A DNA stretch of 64,000 nucleotides. Origin: Megascapheus bottae (lineage: Eukaryota > Chordata > Mammalia > Rodentia > Geomyidae). Positions 44,776 to 60,164 of this stretch are shown in pieces. Position numbers and translations under genes: made by a program. Within the stretch, counting starts at the first letter, position 1, and every line of letters begins with the position of its first letter. The stretch spans positions 620,001-684,000 of the forward strand of contig JANJXV010000191.1 in the NCBI GenBank assembly GCA_024803745.1, given 5' to 3'. The notes beneath the pieces are model-generated. The model was given only the letters and a program-made list of their open reading frames with translations. It was not told the origin of the DNA and searched no databases.

Positions 44776-46755
44776 ATCATGCTGGCTCACAACTTAATTT
44801 CAGCTACTTAGGAGGCTCAGGGCTTAGGATCACAGGTCAAAGCCAACCAGGGCCCTACAGTGTGTGAGATCAAACTCTGTGAACATACAATGACTGTAAG
44901 AGGAATCTCACTGCCTGGGAATGTAGTGTAATGGTAGAGTGCTCACCTAGAATGCATGAAGACCTAGGTTCTATTCACCGGTACCGCATATTCAGAAAAA
45001 AGCTAGAAGTGGCTCTGTGTTTCAAGAGGCAGAGCACTCACCTTGGGCAAGCGAGTCCAATGAAAATGTGTAGGCCCTGAGTCCAAGCCGTAGGACTGGC
45101 AAAAAGAAAAAAAAGAGCAATCTTACTTAAGTAACAAGGAATGTACCCTATATTTATACAGACTGAAAAATTCATTAAGAAATTAGAAAATATGTATAAA
45201 GTGCATAATTTCTTTTGTGTGTTGGCACTGGGTCTTCAACTGATTGCTTCAGCTCTATCCCTGACCTTTTCTGCTCAAGGCTAGCACTGTACCAATGCAG
45301 CCCCAAATCAACTATCTTCAATTGAGATATAAGCGATGAATATTTCAGGGTGCTTCATGAAAAACATTTTTATAAATTGAAACTTTCAACACAGTCTTAT
45401 TTTAGTATGAATGTTGAGATGGGAAGAGACAGAAAAAGTGAAATGTTTCCTGATCCCCATAGAGAAGAGACTCAGCAGAACCACTGTGGTCTGCAGGCTT
45501 CTTTGTGAGTTTTGTTTGCTTGTTTGATTTTTGTCAATTGTGGGGCTTGAACTCTGGGCCTGGGCACTGTCCCTGAGCTCTTCAGCTCAAGGCTAGTGCT
45601 TTAATCTGTGAGCCACAGTGCCACTTCTGGTTTTTCTGGCAGTTAACTGGGTACTTTGGCTGGCTTTAAACTTTGATTCTCAGATCTTATCCTCCTGAGT
45701 AGCTAAGATTATAGGTGTGAGGTACCATCACCAGGCTGCTGCTCTGTTACTATGCAGGTTCTGGATCAAGAACTTCAAGTTCTTACTTCAATTTTTTCTT
45801 CTCTTGCCTGATACTCTGCCATTTCAACGAAGCCCCAGTTCCTGGTCTTTGTTGGTTAATGAGAGATATTATGATTTTCTAATATTCAGAGCAATGATTA
45901 TAAAACCCAGCATTTTACTTACTTGAATAAATTAAGAGACAGGACCTATTGAGATGGAAAACAAATTTTTTTTTCAAGTTGCTATCCTGTTCTAATGCAT
46001 AAGTCTGGCTATTTTGCTTACACACAAATATGTATTTTACCAATTTCTACTCTATTTTTGCTTAGCTTAAATCCACCACTGCCATTTCATAGATTTTGTT
46101 GTTGTTGTTTGCGGTGCTTGAACTCTGTGCCTGGGCTGTTCCTCAGATCTTCAGTTCAATGCCAGTGCTCTACTACTTTTGATTTGGCCTGTCCTGGGCT
46201 TGAACTCAGGGACTGAGCACTGTGCTTATATTTTCTCAAGGCTAGGGCTCTACCACTTCAGCCTCAGCACCACTTCCAGCATTTTTCTATGTATGTGATA
46301 TTGAGGAATTGAACCCAGGTCTTCGTGCATGCTAGGCAAGCACTCTACCACTAGGCCAAACTCCCAGCCCAAAATTATTCATCATTACTATTAGCTATCT
46401 TCTTTTTTTATTATTGATTCGTCATGTTGCTTGGACTTTGGGCCTGGACTGTCCCTGACCTCTTCAGCTCAAGGCTAGCGCTCTTCCTCTACAGCTCCAT
46501 TTTTGGTTTCTGGTAGTTAATTGGTGATGTAAGTCTCACAAACATATGTGTCCAGGCTGGCTTTGGGCTTTGAACCAAGATCCTCCAATGTCAGCCTCCA
46601 TAGTAGGTAGAATTACACGCTTCAGCCAGCAGTGCCTGACTCTTTGATGTCTCTGTCTCTGTCTCTCTGTCTGTCGCTGTCTGTCTGCCTGTCTGTCTCT
46701 CTGTCTCTCTGTCTCTCTCTCTGTCTCTGTCTCTCTCTCTCTCTGTCTCTATCTG

Positions 46756-46854
<99 letters not shown>

Positions 46855-48633
46855 GTCCCTCTTTTGGTTGTAAGACTTTAATTTTGCACCTGGGCAGTGT
46901 CCCTGGGCTCTTCAGCTCAAGGCTACAACCTTAAACACCTTGAGCCACAGTGTCACTTCTGGTTTTCTGGTGCTTAAGTGGAAGAAACAGTTTCATGCAC
47001 TTTAGTGTCTGGCCTGGCTTTGAACTGTGATCCTCAGAACCCAACCTTCTGAGATCATTTCCAGCTTTTTTTTGGTGTAAGTAGTACAGAGTAATTGAAC
47101 ACAGGGCTTTGTGCATACTAGGCAAGCAAACTACCACTAGTGTGCACTCCAGCCTTAGATAAGGGCTTTCTTTTTCTTTTTCTTTTTTTCACTCATGGGG
47201 CTTGAACTCTGGGCCTGGATGTTTACCTTAAGCTCTTCAGCTCAAGGCAAGAGCTCTACCACTTGAGGCACATTGTCATTTTGAATTTTCTGGATTACTT
47301 GGAAATAAGATTCTCACAGATTTTTATGCCTGGGCCGTCTTTGAACCTCGATCCTCCAGGGTAGCTAGGATTACCAGGGTGAGCCACCAGTCACGGGCAT
47401 TAAATTATTATTTTTTGCATGTCCTATGGCTTCAACTCATGGCCAGAGCACTATCCTAGGGCTTGCTCAAGGATAGCACTTTACTTCAGCCAGCCAACTC
47501 CCGGTCCATATAGGCCACTCTTGAAGCTAGAATTACAGAGATCGGCCATAATACTGGCATGTCGTTATCTAAGTATATAATTTTTCTTCTATTTTTGATG
47601 GCTTTTCCTTAGTGTACATATTTCCTACATATTTTATGGAAAACTTCCTTCCCACTGGGGCCATAAGTTAAGCCTAGTGGAAGAGTTCTTGCCGAGCATG
47701 AATGAAGACCCAAGTTCAATTCCTCAGCACAACATTGATAAAAAAAGATAAAAGTGGTGCTGTGGCACATGTGATAGAACTTGCGCCTTAAGAATAAACA
47801 AAAACAAAAACAAGGATCGTGCTCAGGTCCTGAGTCTAAGCCCAGTACTGGCAAAAAAAATTCTGCCCAAAGTAGACATTTAAACTTATTGTACTTTTCA
47901 AAAAATTTGTTGTTCAAGGTGATATACAAAGAGATTGCTGTTACATATGTAATGAGTACATTTCTTGTAAACACTGTTACCCCCTCCCCCATTTTCTCTT
48001 TCCTTTCCCCCCAAGTCATAAATTTCATTTACAACAAATATATATGTATTTTCATTCCTGAAAAAAATAGTTTAAAATGTGTTCAAATAAATGATGTAGG
48101 TTGATATATTTATCAAAATGGATTACTTGAACTCTAAAATAAACATTCTAAGTAATTTTTCTCATAAAATTGTAGTAATGCTATAAAACTAATATAAAAG
48201 GAATTTTAGTTATTAATTTCTTATGTTTTACCTTTAACATTATTATACTAAGCATACTGTTTATGGTATTAATACAGACAGCATGAAATATGATTATGTA
48301 AAAAAATTAAATGATTAAAAATAGTAAGGTTGGGGGCCAGTAGTTTGGCTTGGTGGCACACACCCTGGACTGGCAAAAAAGAAGTAGGGTTAGATAAATC
48401 AGATTTATTTCCAAATGTGTGGAAAATGGTATGATTTCTTGTTTGGCTAGTCCTGCGGCTTGAACTGAGGGACCAGGAACTGTCCTTGGCCACATTTGGT
48501 CAAGGGTGGCACTCTTACACCTGAGCAACAGTGTCCCATCTGCTTTTTCTGTGTATGCAGTGTAGAGGAATTGAATCAAGGTCTTCTTGTATACTAGGCG
48601 AGCACTCTACAAGTAGGCAACATTAAAAGCCAA
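44776..48633. mobile_element. Copy 2 SINE-rich region with a CT microsatellite
   Basis: It is equivalent to 6475-10320. SINEs lie at about 44776-45741, 46095-46647, 46872-47562, 47667-47864 and 48443-48633. The CT tract is at about 46650-46870, about 12 bases longer than in copy 1. Confidence 0.85.
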
Positions 48634-49102
48634 AGTAGATTTTTGATGCTATTGTGGAGTTTTAATTTTCTTAAATATTTGTACAAAGCGCAATGGATAT
48701 ATAAACAGACTTGAACTCACAGAACAGAGTCCCACATAATATTACAGTTACTCTGGTACTTCTCCCGATTGACAAAACACATTTCCAGGCATCTGCTCTG
48801 TCCTTCAGCTTTGGTAGCTGACTTGTCTTTCCATGGAGGCCTGGCCTGGATTCCTGGTGATTCCATGCATTTTATAGTTCCCTGTACATCCAGTAAGGTT
48901 GTCTTCTATGGGACCAGACCTGTCTGGTTTTTGGCCCACCCAGGACCTATGTGTCTGAGGTCTCACATTATAAGTGGAAAATAAAACACAGTATAATAAG
49001 CACTGAAGAACTGCACACCATAATATTAACAATGAGAGTTTAATAGTTAGCAAAGTAAATACAATGAATACTTGACAAGAATCATGAGAGCAAGATAAAG
49101 AG

Positions 49103-51708
49103 ACGTCTTTTTAGGAAGGGGACAGGGAAGCTCTAAATCCAGACTGGCCTCCAAGTTGCCTTCCGACAGTAATTCTACTTCAGAGTCCTCAGAAGGGTCT
49201 CCTTCCTCATGAGAAACAGAATGTCCTTCCTGAGTTAAGAGGGGGATGGATTCTGGTTTGTCGAATGGAGATTGAGTCTCTTTTAGTGAGATGGATGGGT
49301 CTGGATATTCTGTGAGGATGGATTCATTTTCCTCCAATGAATCCAGTATTGAGAGTACACTTGCTGTTTCCCATGGGGACATTTTCCATGAGCCCAGCGT
49401 GTGCCCCTTCAGCTTGCACAATAAGTGGAGTGTTACTCTGACTCAGATGGACTGACTCTGGGTGGAGTGTGAAAGGAAACGGAAGGAAATCTGGATGCTC
49501 TTTTTCTTCCTCCATAGTATCTGCAGGTTCAACTGTGTCACACATGGGGTTCAGAGCAAAAGATATATCCATAGGACTCTAAACCTGTTTGGTAATTTCT
49601 ACAGAAGGCCCATGCTTTCTGGAGTGCAGTGATGATTCTCAGTCTCCATCAGTCACCAGCTCCATTGGTCGGTTTTTCATCCGGAGTTCAGGATAAGCTC
49701 TTACACGATGACCCAAACCTAAGAATAGAAATAGGTACAGAGTGGACAGAGTGGACTCTGCAAGTTGAAGTGTCACTCAACTTCCATGAGGATCTAATGG
49801 AGGAACCTGTAGAACTGGAGTTTGGACTGAACACTGAGGAGGTGTAGGGTCTTTCTAATGAGTGCTTATTCCCGAGTCCTTTCAGAGGACAGACATTACC
49901 TGGCTGACACCACCCATAAACGGCATTTTGCCAAGCTCTGTAGAAGTAAGGGCCAACCAATATCTAGACCACATGGGCTTCCTACTCACAGGTTCTGAGG
50001 CACCCACACCAGGACTTCTACTTTTTCTTGGTCTTACTGGTCGCATATTCCTCCAGCTGGTCAAAAAGTTTGTGTTTAGAAGAGCAGGTCCAAAGCCGAC
50101 ATGTGGAGCCTCATATAGAGCTTGAGTTGTGTCAGGGTGTGGCAGTTCTTGAACTCGTAGAAATCACTGGGGTAGAAGTCCATTCACATCGTATAGATGG
50201 AACACATGATGCTGTGGGCACATTCGGTACAAGGAAAGTGAGAGCCTTCTCTCTCCATCCTGAGCCTTTTACCAAAGCCCCTTTTTTGCAGGATTCTAAT
50301 GCTGTGGCTGTCCGGCAGAGATGTGCACTTATGTGCTGGGAGGGGGGTAAGAGACACTCGAGAACAGGATGACTTTTACACCCCACTTCCAGAAGCTTCT
50401 GAGAGAGGCCTCTATGCATCTGTCCAAAGTAAACGCACCTTAAATTAACTAAGTAAATGCTCTAAATAAATCAATAAGTGAATGCTCTAAATAAAGAAAT
50501 AAATGCTCATTCCTCTAATCTTAGCCACCCAGCAGGCTGAGCTCTGAAGATCACAGTGGAAAGCCAGTCTAGTCAGTAAAAGTCTAAAGGCACTTGTCTT
50601 CAATTAGGCAGCAAAAAGCCAGAACTTGACCTAAGACTCAAATGGTACAGTGCTAATTTTTGAACACCAAAGGGATGGCATTTAGACCTGGGTTCAGGTT
50701 CAAGTGGCAGCACTGGACCACACACCAAAATGTAAATGCTTTCAGGTTCTAACAGGCAAAGCTATCACAATCCCTCCCTGATGGCTCAAAAGTGATTCAG
50801 CCCCCAGCTTTTCCTCTGACTCCAGTATTTCACAGGCCTCCGCCATTAGTACTGACACCTCATTTCTTACTGGGAAATGGGATTTCCTAGGATGTCACCT
50901 AGGTGAGGGCTGCAGTTGGGAGCCACTTACTCATGCCTGAAATCCAACTTCTCAGTAAGCACACTGTTGAGACTCCAGTAGCTTGTGAGGGAAATGAAAT
51001 GGCATGGTGTCCCAGTCATAATGAAGTAGTTTGTGCACTTGTATCATGCTTAGCTCCCCTGTGAACACCCCAGTGAACCAAACAGGCTCAGAGAGGAGCC
51101 AAGTATTCCAAGGCTTGGCCAGGAGTGGTGAGCAAACATGGGTTTGGAGGGGGAACACTCACTTTTTCAAGAGAATTTCCAGCAACTACTACATTGTCCT
51201 CCACTATTTGAAATTGTGCAGGAAGTTTCCCACATAAAAGAGATCACCTTTCTGGTAGGCAGGGATCAGCTTTGTCAGCAGCATCTCCAACAGGCCTTCC
51301 TCCAGGATCCATAGGTTACAAGGCTCATTCAGAGTCTGAGCTGACTTACCATCACACAGTATTGGCAAAACAGTGGATATTTCAAACGTAGGAATGGGAC
51401 CACACTTCACACTGAGGAATTGGAATAGAGTAGATTGGAAATGACACACTCTAATCTCAGTATAGTCACTTGAAAGCACACAAGAAGGTTGTAGTCTGTG
51501 GGCAGGATGATGGGTTCAAATAGGTTTCCTCTCAATATACCTCATCTGAGTTGCCCTGGAGTTTCCTGGCTTTCTTCCTAGAGAAATGCCTGATATGCTG
51601 GAATTTTGTCTTGGCCCTGATCCAGCATCTACTTCTTCAAGTGAGACATCCATATCTCTCATGCCTGAGATCTGAGCCTCCTGACCTTTGGCAACAGCAC
51701 AGCAACAT
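49103..51708 (-). pseudogene. RALGDS-like (RasGEF family) pseudogene, copy 2
   Basis: It is equivalent to 10790-13395. The Cys-rich start and partial REM exon lie at 51163-51708, the second REM exon at 50038-50211 and the acidic linker at about 49103-49572. It shares all the main lesions with copy 1, including TGA at codon 24 (51637-51639) and the TAGTAG pair, so the gene was already dead before the tandem duplication. Private changes are small, for example Gln to Leu in the TVLPI(Q/L)CDG segment near 51357. Confidence 0.6.
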
Positions 51709-52102
51709 CTTTCTTCCTCCTGAGCCACAGGCCAAGGGAACTGACTTGAGCTGGTTGTCACATACAGTGGCTTGGTTACCAGGGTTCCATATTCTGTTCC
51801 ATTGTGAGGGAGGTAGGGTCACATTTCAAGGCCCAATGACCAAAGCTCCTTGCTCACAGAAGACCTCCCCAAAGACATACTGGAGGCTGAATCTCCCTTC
51901 CCACCTCACATATGGATGTAGTAAACAGCACACCTTTTTGTTCAAATCCCAAGTCATTAACTAGGAGTAAGTGCTAGCTTGGTCTCAGGCTCAAAGAGCC
52001 TTTCTTAGGTAAGATCCAAACTTAACTGTCACTATTCCCCTTAGCCTTCACAAGACATTTTGCTTCACAGTGCCTTCTCAGCTTGCATTTTGCCTCTTGC
52101 AC

Positions 52103-55100
52103 ATTTTTTTTGCTAGTCCTGGTACTTGACCTCAGAGCCTGACCCTTGTTCTTAGGCTTTCTTTAGGCTATAGCTGTCCCACCAAGCCACAGCACCACTT
52201 CCAGAGTTTTCTATGTATATGGTACTGCAGAATCAAACCGGACTCTTTTTGTGTGGTAGCCAAGCACTCTACAAATAGATGAAAGACCCAGGCCATCTAG
52301 CACATATTTTTCACTTCAATCTACTAGGACGTTGTTAGGTTTCTGTATCCTAATCTATTTTTCTTCCTGATGAATATCTGTGCTGTCATCTGTAAAAATG
52401 CAAGTGGGAAAATCACAGAGGCATTGGTGACATAAAAAAAGTCTTACAGACATAGATAAGTGTTCATTCTTTGTAGGAGAAAGGATATTTTGATATGAAG
52501 ATGATGACTATTTATAAATACTTAATCGGGGTTTAGACTTTGGCCCAGTGGTAGAGTGCTTGCCTAGCATCCATGAAGATCTAGGTTTGAGTCCTTAATA
52601 TCACACAGATATAAAAATCCATATGGCAATGTGGCTCAAGTGGCAGAGGGCTAGACTTGGGAAAAGCCAAGAGCAGTGCTCAGGCCCTGAGTTCAAGCCC
52701 CAGGAATGGCAGAAAAAACAAAAGAAAAGAAAAGAAAAGAAATGTGCTTTTTACAAGTTATTCACTCACAGCATTTGCCTCTGAATTCTTCGCTTCTGCA
52801 TCTTGTGACTTATCCCTTTCCCTCAATGTAGACAAGAAAAACAGATTTTATTACTTGCTATCCTGTTGTCCAATCTTTGGATATTAATTCAAAATACAAT
52901 ATTGCCTGAAATATTGTGTGTGTGCATGTGTGTGTATCTGCCAATGTGTGCATGCACACATGTGTACAGGGTTTAGGGCTTACTCATAGGGCCTGTGTGA
53001 TAACGCTCAGCATCTTTTCCTCAAAAGTATTGGTCTTTCACTTGTAACTTATTATAGCTAATTGGAGTTGAGAGATTCACTCAATTTCTTGCCCTGTGCA
53101 TTGGAACACAGTGCTGGGTTCTCATATTGTTAATTGTAGCTATAGAGAAGCCTGAGGTCTGGAGACCCTCGGTAGAATCCAGCCCCTGAAAGAAAGTCAC
53201 TGATAGAAATCTTTATCTTCAGTTAAGCACGAATAAATAAGGCAAAAGTGGAACTGTGGCTCAGTTCCTCTTGTAGCAGCCATGAGAAAATTAGTAATTG
53301 GCAGCACCTGGTCCCTGAGAGAAATCCTTAGCACTGGTTCAAAAAAAGAAAGAAAATAATGAAAAAAATTAAAACTTGCTGAGGAATCCATAAGGATAAA
53401 CGTGCCTGTGAATAATCTTGTCATTTCCGATTCCCTCAAGAGCTTAGGTCTCTCCGTATTTTATCAAGTTTTTTTTAAAGATATTTACATATTTTCTATC
53501 TTTCTTAAACAGAGATAGCCATCCACAAAACACAAACACAAACTCTCACACAGTATACCACCCACCCATAAGTGTCTGGCTATGTATATATGTATAGTCA
53601 TATGTATTGATCTGTCTCTCTATACTAATATATAAATGCATAAACATATATATTTAGACAAACCGGAAACATACATAGATAGGTCTCACGCGTTTCCAGA
53701 TTTTGTGCAAGTCTTCTGAGTGCAACTTATCATTGTATTGTTTGTCAAGATAGAGTCCCTCTAACTTTTGGCCAGCTTCTTGTCCTTTGATACTTTTTTC
53801 TGCCAGTCCTGGGTTTTGAACGCTAGGCCTGGATGCTGTCACTGAGCTTGAGCTTCTTGCATTCAGTAGTTTATTGCAGATAAGAGTCTCATGGAGTTTC
53901 TGTCCTGGGCTGGCTTTGAATTGTGATCCTCAGATCTCAAACTCCTGAGTAGCTAGGATGACAGTCTTGAGCTGCCAGTACCTGGTTCCTTTGCCTCTTT
54001 TACCCTTTTTTTTGGCCCCACCACAGCCATGGTATCTACCTTCCTATGTTCTCTCCACCTGCCCCCAGACAGGGGTCTGACAGATGCTTTCCACCCACTT
54101 ATTCATGTCCTCCTCTGTATTGGCTGACAGCTAAGACATGCACTCACTTGTCTGGTTGCCAAACACAAAGCCATGTGATTGTTTCTCAGTCTGGAACATC
54201 CTATCAGATTTATAGCACCACAGAGGGTCAGGTTGATGCTCCTCCAGGGCTTCTTAAATTGTTCTCATATTAATCCACAACACGTTTGTCATCACTTGTC
54301 CAGCTAATTCATGGACTAAAGCAGCATTCCCTACAAACTTAGATCCCAATACCATGAGGACACTCAAGGGTGCATTAGGAGTGTGACCTGCAGGTGGATG
54401 TGAGCCTGTCTAAGTTGGAGGGGATTTCTCCACCACAGGAAATGGAATACAAATTTAGAATCTGCTTTCATGAGGTGACAATCTCTGGCAGATGTTCTTA
54501 TCAAATGTGGCACTGCCTACTTCCAGCTTAAAACATGGGTTGATGACCCAGCATAACAGTGAATGTATTCACCCCGGCCCAACATGTAGGCTGGGACCCT
54601 GAACTTTCAGGTAGCATTTGGCTTTGAAGGTCATGAGATCTTAGTCTACAAATGATGAGCCCCCTCCCGTGAGGCATAGCAAACGGAGCCAAAGTGCAAC
54701 CCAGTTAAGCACCAGATCAAGCTTCCCTTCTTCAGTAGGGTATGGTTTGAAAACTGTGCATAGCTTCTGTTTGAAGCCAGTCCAGAAAGGAAAGTCCATG
54801 AAACTCTCATTTCCAGTTAACTGCCAAGAAAAAGCCAAAGATAGAGATGAAGCTCAAGAGAGCTAGAGAGCCATCTGAAAAGAATGGTTACACCCTGCAT
54901 CATCCTCATTACCTGATCTTGAAAACATCTCTGCGTGCATCCCAGCATGCAGCCAGCATCTGGGGGTGACAGTGACCCCTGCGCCCATTGGCAATCTGCA
55001 CTGTCTCTGACATCTGTAATGTGAACCTCATTCTGTTGGGTTTGTGAAGCGGTGTCAACCCTGCAGAAGGAACCAACTGTGCCCTAACTCCCACTGTCCC

Positions 55101-58100
55101 CAGGGGCCCCTAGCATTCCCCCATCTGCACCCCTCCTGTGGCTTCTGATACTAGGGAGCCCTCCTGCCCTGTCCAACACTCACATGAAGTGCATATTTCT
55201 TCTCCTGGGGCAAATTCTCCACAGAGAGTACATGACATGCCCACTCTCCAGGCACGGGGAGATCCTGCCCAAGTAGCAAATCAGTGATAAGGACATAAAG
55301 TGATGAATAGAATTTTAGATCCTGATGGTAGACAGTCTGCAAAATCGAAGGGAGAATGGAATTGGAGGGGACCAGGGATCAGGATGTGGGCATGGAGCTT
55401 CGCTGCCAAGGGGGTAGGGGAAGTCACAGGCTGGGGGATGCACAGGATGATCCATGGGCCCTGTGCAGCTACTGGGTCACCCCCGTCTTCATCTCAGCCT
55501 TTGGCTTTGAGCTCTGTGATCGTCAAGATGTGCACAGTCTGTACTCTGGCTGGCAGAAGAAAGGACCCTGGGAAGACAATTGTAGACCTTTTGTGAGTGT
55601 AGGAAGGGGTAGGCTGGACACCCAGTCCAAGAGGAGCTAAAACTGGAGTCGAGGGGTGTGCAAGGAGTGGGTGTGAGGGTTGTGGGCAGTCACAGTCACG
55701 GCAGAGGTGGCTCTGTCTGTGGGGTGAGTGCCTCCCTGCAGGCACAGCACTGGACATATCAGAGATCCACATGAAAAGGAAAAGCTGGAAATGGCACTAT
55801 GGTTCAAATGGTAGAGCATCAACCTTGAGCAAAAGAGCTCAGGGACAGTACCCAGGACCTGAGTTCAAGCCTCATGACTGTAAAAGAAAAAGAACCAGTA
55901 CTATGAGAGTGAACCTGGTACTCTCTTGGTTTAATCAGACATAAGAAGAGGCCGGGATAGGCTGTGGAAAAACACAGAGAACATCTTCCCCCAGCTCATC
56001 CTGTCCTGCATGCAGGGACAGCCATGTAACTAGGGCTACGGTAAGATCATCTTCACCCCTGTGCTGCCATCTGAATTGTAGGCCTCTGTCCTGCATGCGG
56101 TGTCCTGATGGCTGAGCAGGTGCCCTAACCCTAGATGGAGAGCAGCCACTGACTGTGGTATCTAAGGAGAGATCTGTTCCATAGCTATCAGGCCACCCAG
56201 CATGGGAGCCATAACCACCCCTCACCCAGGTAGAGGCCAATGGTTCTCCAGGTGCTACTAACATTGCCCCACCCCTAGCTCTGGGTACACGTGACATTCC
56301 CTCCACAAGGAGCAGGACTAAGTGAACGATCAGGAAGCTGCCTATGGGCTTCAGATGATGGCCAGGCTGGCACTACAGATGGCCTCAATCTGTCAGCACC
56401 TTCCCCTGCCTCCATCCTTCCTCCATCATGCCTCTCTACCTCCCACCCATTAACCTTGGAAACCAATGAACTGGGCTCTCGTCATTCCTCTCATCTCTTC
56501 ACCCACCTTGCCATGCGTCCATCCCTCTGTCACTTCCACCCCACACACATCCCACCACCAGCCACCCTCTAGCTTATGAGGATCCCAGAGGAAGCTCTTG
56601 GTGAAGGGCTTGTGACCACAAAACAGTTACTATCACCCGCTCCGGCCTGATCCACCACAGAATAAGAACAGCCAAGCAGGCACACACTGCAGCAGAGTTG
56701 CTCTGCTGCCACTCTGATTTCTTCATGGCCAGGACTTGGCTCTCCTCAGCCTCTCAGCGCAGTAACCAGAACATTTTGCTTTCACAGAGCCATGGCTTCC
56801 AGTCTCCATGGACACAATGACATCAAGGTGATGCCAACTTACCCATCTCTATATACTTCTAACTATGGGATGGGAGCTGAGGTTCTCTTCTGTCACTCCA
56901 TCCGCTCAGAGGCTCATGCAGATTTCTATCCTTTGCTCATCATGGTGACTCTTTGGTTAACAAGTCACTGCTGGGCTTCCAGTTCACCACATATAGAACC
57001 CATACTCCAACACTTTTCTTAGAAGGACTGATGACTTTTAAATATTCTCTAGTTTTAAATTTCTAGTTCCTTCTCTCTTTCATTTATATATTTCCCTTCC
57101 TCACATACTTCTCTTTTTTTACCTTCCTTCTTTCATTCCTGGCCTTGAACTCAAAACCTGGACCTTTTCTTAGCTGTTCTATGCTCAAGGTAGCACTCTA
57201 GCTCTTGAGCCACAGCTCTACTTCAATCTTTGTCCTTGCTCTAAACTGGGAGTATGAGTCTCATGCATTTTTCCCTTTGCTGGGTTGGTTTTAAACCACA
57301 ATACTAAGATCAGGATCCTGAATATGCCTCGGATTACAGGTATTATCTAATCAAAACAAATTCCTGATTTCTTTTTTAGACATAACTAGTTCTTTCAGGT
57401 GAGCCACCAGCCACTCATGCAAGAGCATTGCAAGATCCCAGCATTCATCTTGTCTCCAGTCTTATTCCATCCATCTCACAATGGTCATCTAAAGCACCCT
57501 GCTGCATGCCTGAAGTCGCAAGGAACGTTCTCAACGCCATGAGAAGCCCCCTTAAGCTCTGCCTCAGACATGCCCAGCCCCCATCCCACTTCCACATGAG
57601 CATTTGTTTAGGAGAAATTTCCTGAGTACATCATCATCTTTTCCTCACCATTCAAATTTCATCTTTGGAGTCATTTCTCCCAGACAAAGAGGAACATGAT
57701 CCATGGTTTGATACCAGCTCCAGTTTCATAGTCCCAGCCACCAACACCCCCCCCATTACCCTGCCAGACACCTGAATTCAAGGACAATGTTTTCACTACC
57801 CCTGACTCTTATCAAATGTTTTAACTTATACAGTGCATTAAAATAATTTTACTAAATGGAATAAACACATGGCATCAAGCTTCAGAATCTTTGCACCTGA
57901 ACTTTTAGTGAATAACAGACACACCAGCATTTCTGTAGCCAACAGAAATCTTAGCTTTGAGATTTCAGCATTCCTGGTATCCAAGTTTGGATGTGCTAAC
58001 ACTGCCCTTAATGGGGCACTTCAATCACACAATCCCACAACCATCAATGTCATTTGACATTCACTGGTAGGTGGTGCTAGGAAAAAGACTGATGTGCCAA

Positions 58101-58527
58101 CCTCATGCTGGCTTGACCTATGCCATCTTTAAACCTGGAGCAAGTGGGGCTCCTCTCTCCATGACACCTTTTGTCTACTACCCCAGGAGGACCTTTACCT
58201 TGAGACAAAATTATGAAGACTATCTCTACCAGCAAAGATTCCAGTGAGATGTGCCTACATGGATAAAGCTAAAATCTCACTAAAGTGAGGTTGTTGGCAG
58301 TGCTGGAGCCTGAACTCAGGGCCTGGGCACTAAGCATTTGTACTCAAGACCAGCCCTTTACCACTTGAGCCCAAATTCCATTCCCAGCTGATTTTATTTT
58401 TGGTAGTAAGAATCTATCAGACTTTCCTGTTCTAGGTGACTTGGAACTTCCATACTCAGATCTCAGCCTCCTGACCAGCCTGGAATAAAAGTGTGGATCA
58501 GCCATGCGCCACACCTGAGGACTTCTG
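52103..58527. other. Copy 2 equivalent of 13790-20215 (SINEs and unassigned DNA)
   Basis: SINEs lie at about 52103-52728, 53793-53997, 55777-55894, 57112-57352 and 58296-58527. The unassigned splice-framed segments recur at about 54641-55336 (minus) and 55472-55593 (plus). No established gene was found. Confidence 0.8.
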
Positions 58528-58891
58528 CCAGCATATTTTTTCCCAAAAACTGGAAGAGGAAGATGAGGGAGGGTTGGGCTCATCCTGCCCTGCATATGAA
58601 GGAGAGCATCAGCGCCTGAACTTCATTCCCTGTTGTAGGCTGCTGGAGGAAAAGGAAGCAAATAGGCACAGGCTGGCAGCAGATGCCACATAACAATTTG
58701 TGACCAAGACTCCCAGAGCAGACCTCAGAATCGATGACAGAGTTGGATCTACCCAGTAACAGAGGCAGTGGTGACACCTGAAACTGCGCGTTTGAGCCTT
58801 TGCTGCTAGTAAACAGGGCCACCTATGTCTCAATGAGAAAGGTGAGATTTTGGTGGAGAAGGTGAGATTAAACATTATGTATCATGCCAGA

Positions 58892-59787
58892 AGACAGACT
58901 ATAAGGGGTCTTTTATTATTCCAAGTGAAATTTTGGATTTCCTCTTCTGTTTCTTTAAAGAATGACATTGGGATATTGATGAATATTGCACTGAATTTGT
59001 AGATAGTCCTTATCAAGATTGCCATTTTTACAATATTACTTCTTCCAAACCAGGAGCATAGGTTTTTGCATTTCCTCAGTTCTGCGTTAATTTCCTTCTC
59101 CAGGGTTTATAGTTCCATCAAAAAAGTGCTTTACATTCTAAGTTAATTCCTAGGTATTTTATTTTCTTTGATAGCAAAATGAGTTGCTATCCTGATTCTT
59201 GCCTCATTCCTCTCATTTGTTGGCATATAGGAAGGGAGTTGACATTGAGGGTTAATTTTATACCCTGCTACCTTACCAAAGTTTTATATCAGCTCAAGCA
59301 GCTTCGGAGTAGAGTCTATAGGGTTCTTTAAATACAGAATCATGTCATCTGTAAGGAGAGAAAGTTTCAGTTCCTCTTTCCCTTTTCCTCCTCACTCCAG
59401 TTAGAATGGACAAGATCCAGAAATCTAATAACGTATGCTGGAGGGGATGTGGCCAGGAGGGATCACTACTACACTGCTGGTGGGATTGCAAACTCGTTCA
59501 ACCACTATGGAAAGCACTATGGCAGTATCCCAAAAAGACTAAACATAGAGCTCCCCTGTGATCCAGCAATTTCACTACTTGCCAATCGTCCAGATAGGAC
59601 ACACTAAATTCACTAGAACAATAACATTTATCACAGCACTATTTACTATAACAAAGGTATGGAACCAACCCAGATGCCCGTCAGTTGATGAGTAGATCAA
59701 ATATGGTGTTTTTACACAATGGAATTCTGTGCTTCTGTCAGAAAGAATGACATAGACGAATTTGTAAGGAAATAGAAAGACTGTAAA
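58892..59787. mobile_element. Copy 2 of the L1 with inverted 5' segment
   Basis: It has the same head-to-head structure as 20580-21475, with the inner junction at about 59382-59393. The rearrangement therefore predates the tandem duplication. Confidence 0.82.
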
Positions 59788-59798
59788 GTTTAGAAATT

Positions 59799-59907
59799 AG
59801 TTTCTGTCTCCTTCTCTCTCTCCTTCTCTATCTCTGTAAAATTTAGAAGTTCCTGTTTCTCTCTCTTTTCTCTCTTTCTCTCTCTCTTTCTGTCTCTCTC
59901 TTTCTGA

Positions 59908-59988
<81 letters not shown>

Positions 59989-59993
59989 CAATC
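59799..59993. repeat. CT microsatellite, shortened in copy 2
   Basis: It is equivalent to 21488-21784 but about 104 bases shorter. The TGTCTC-rich middle is missing. Confidence 0.97.
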
Positions 59994-60164
59994 CTTAGGC
60001 TTGAACTCAGGGCCTGAGCTACTTTTGCTCAAGGTTAGCACTCTACCATTTGAACCACAGTGCTGCTTCTGGCTTGCTGTTTTCACGTAGTATTGAGGAA
60101 TCTAACCCAGGCCTTCATTCTTGATAGGTTAGCACTCTACCACTAAGCCACACAGTAAGCTTTT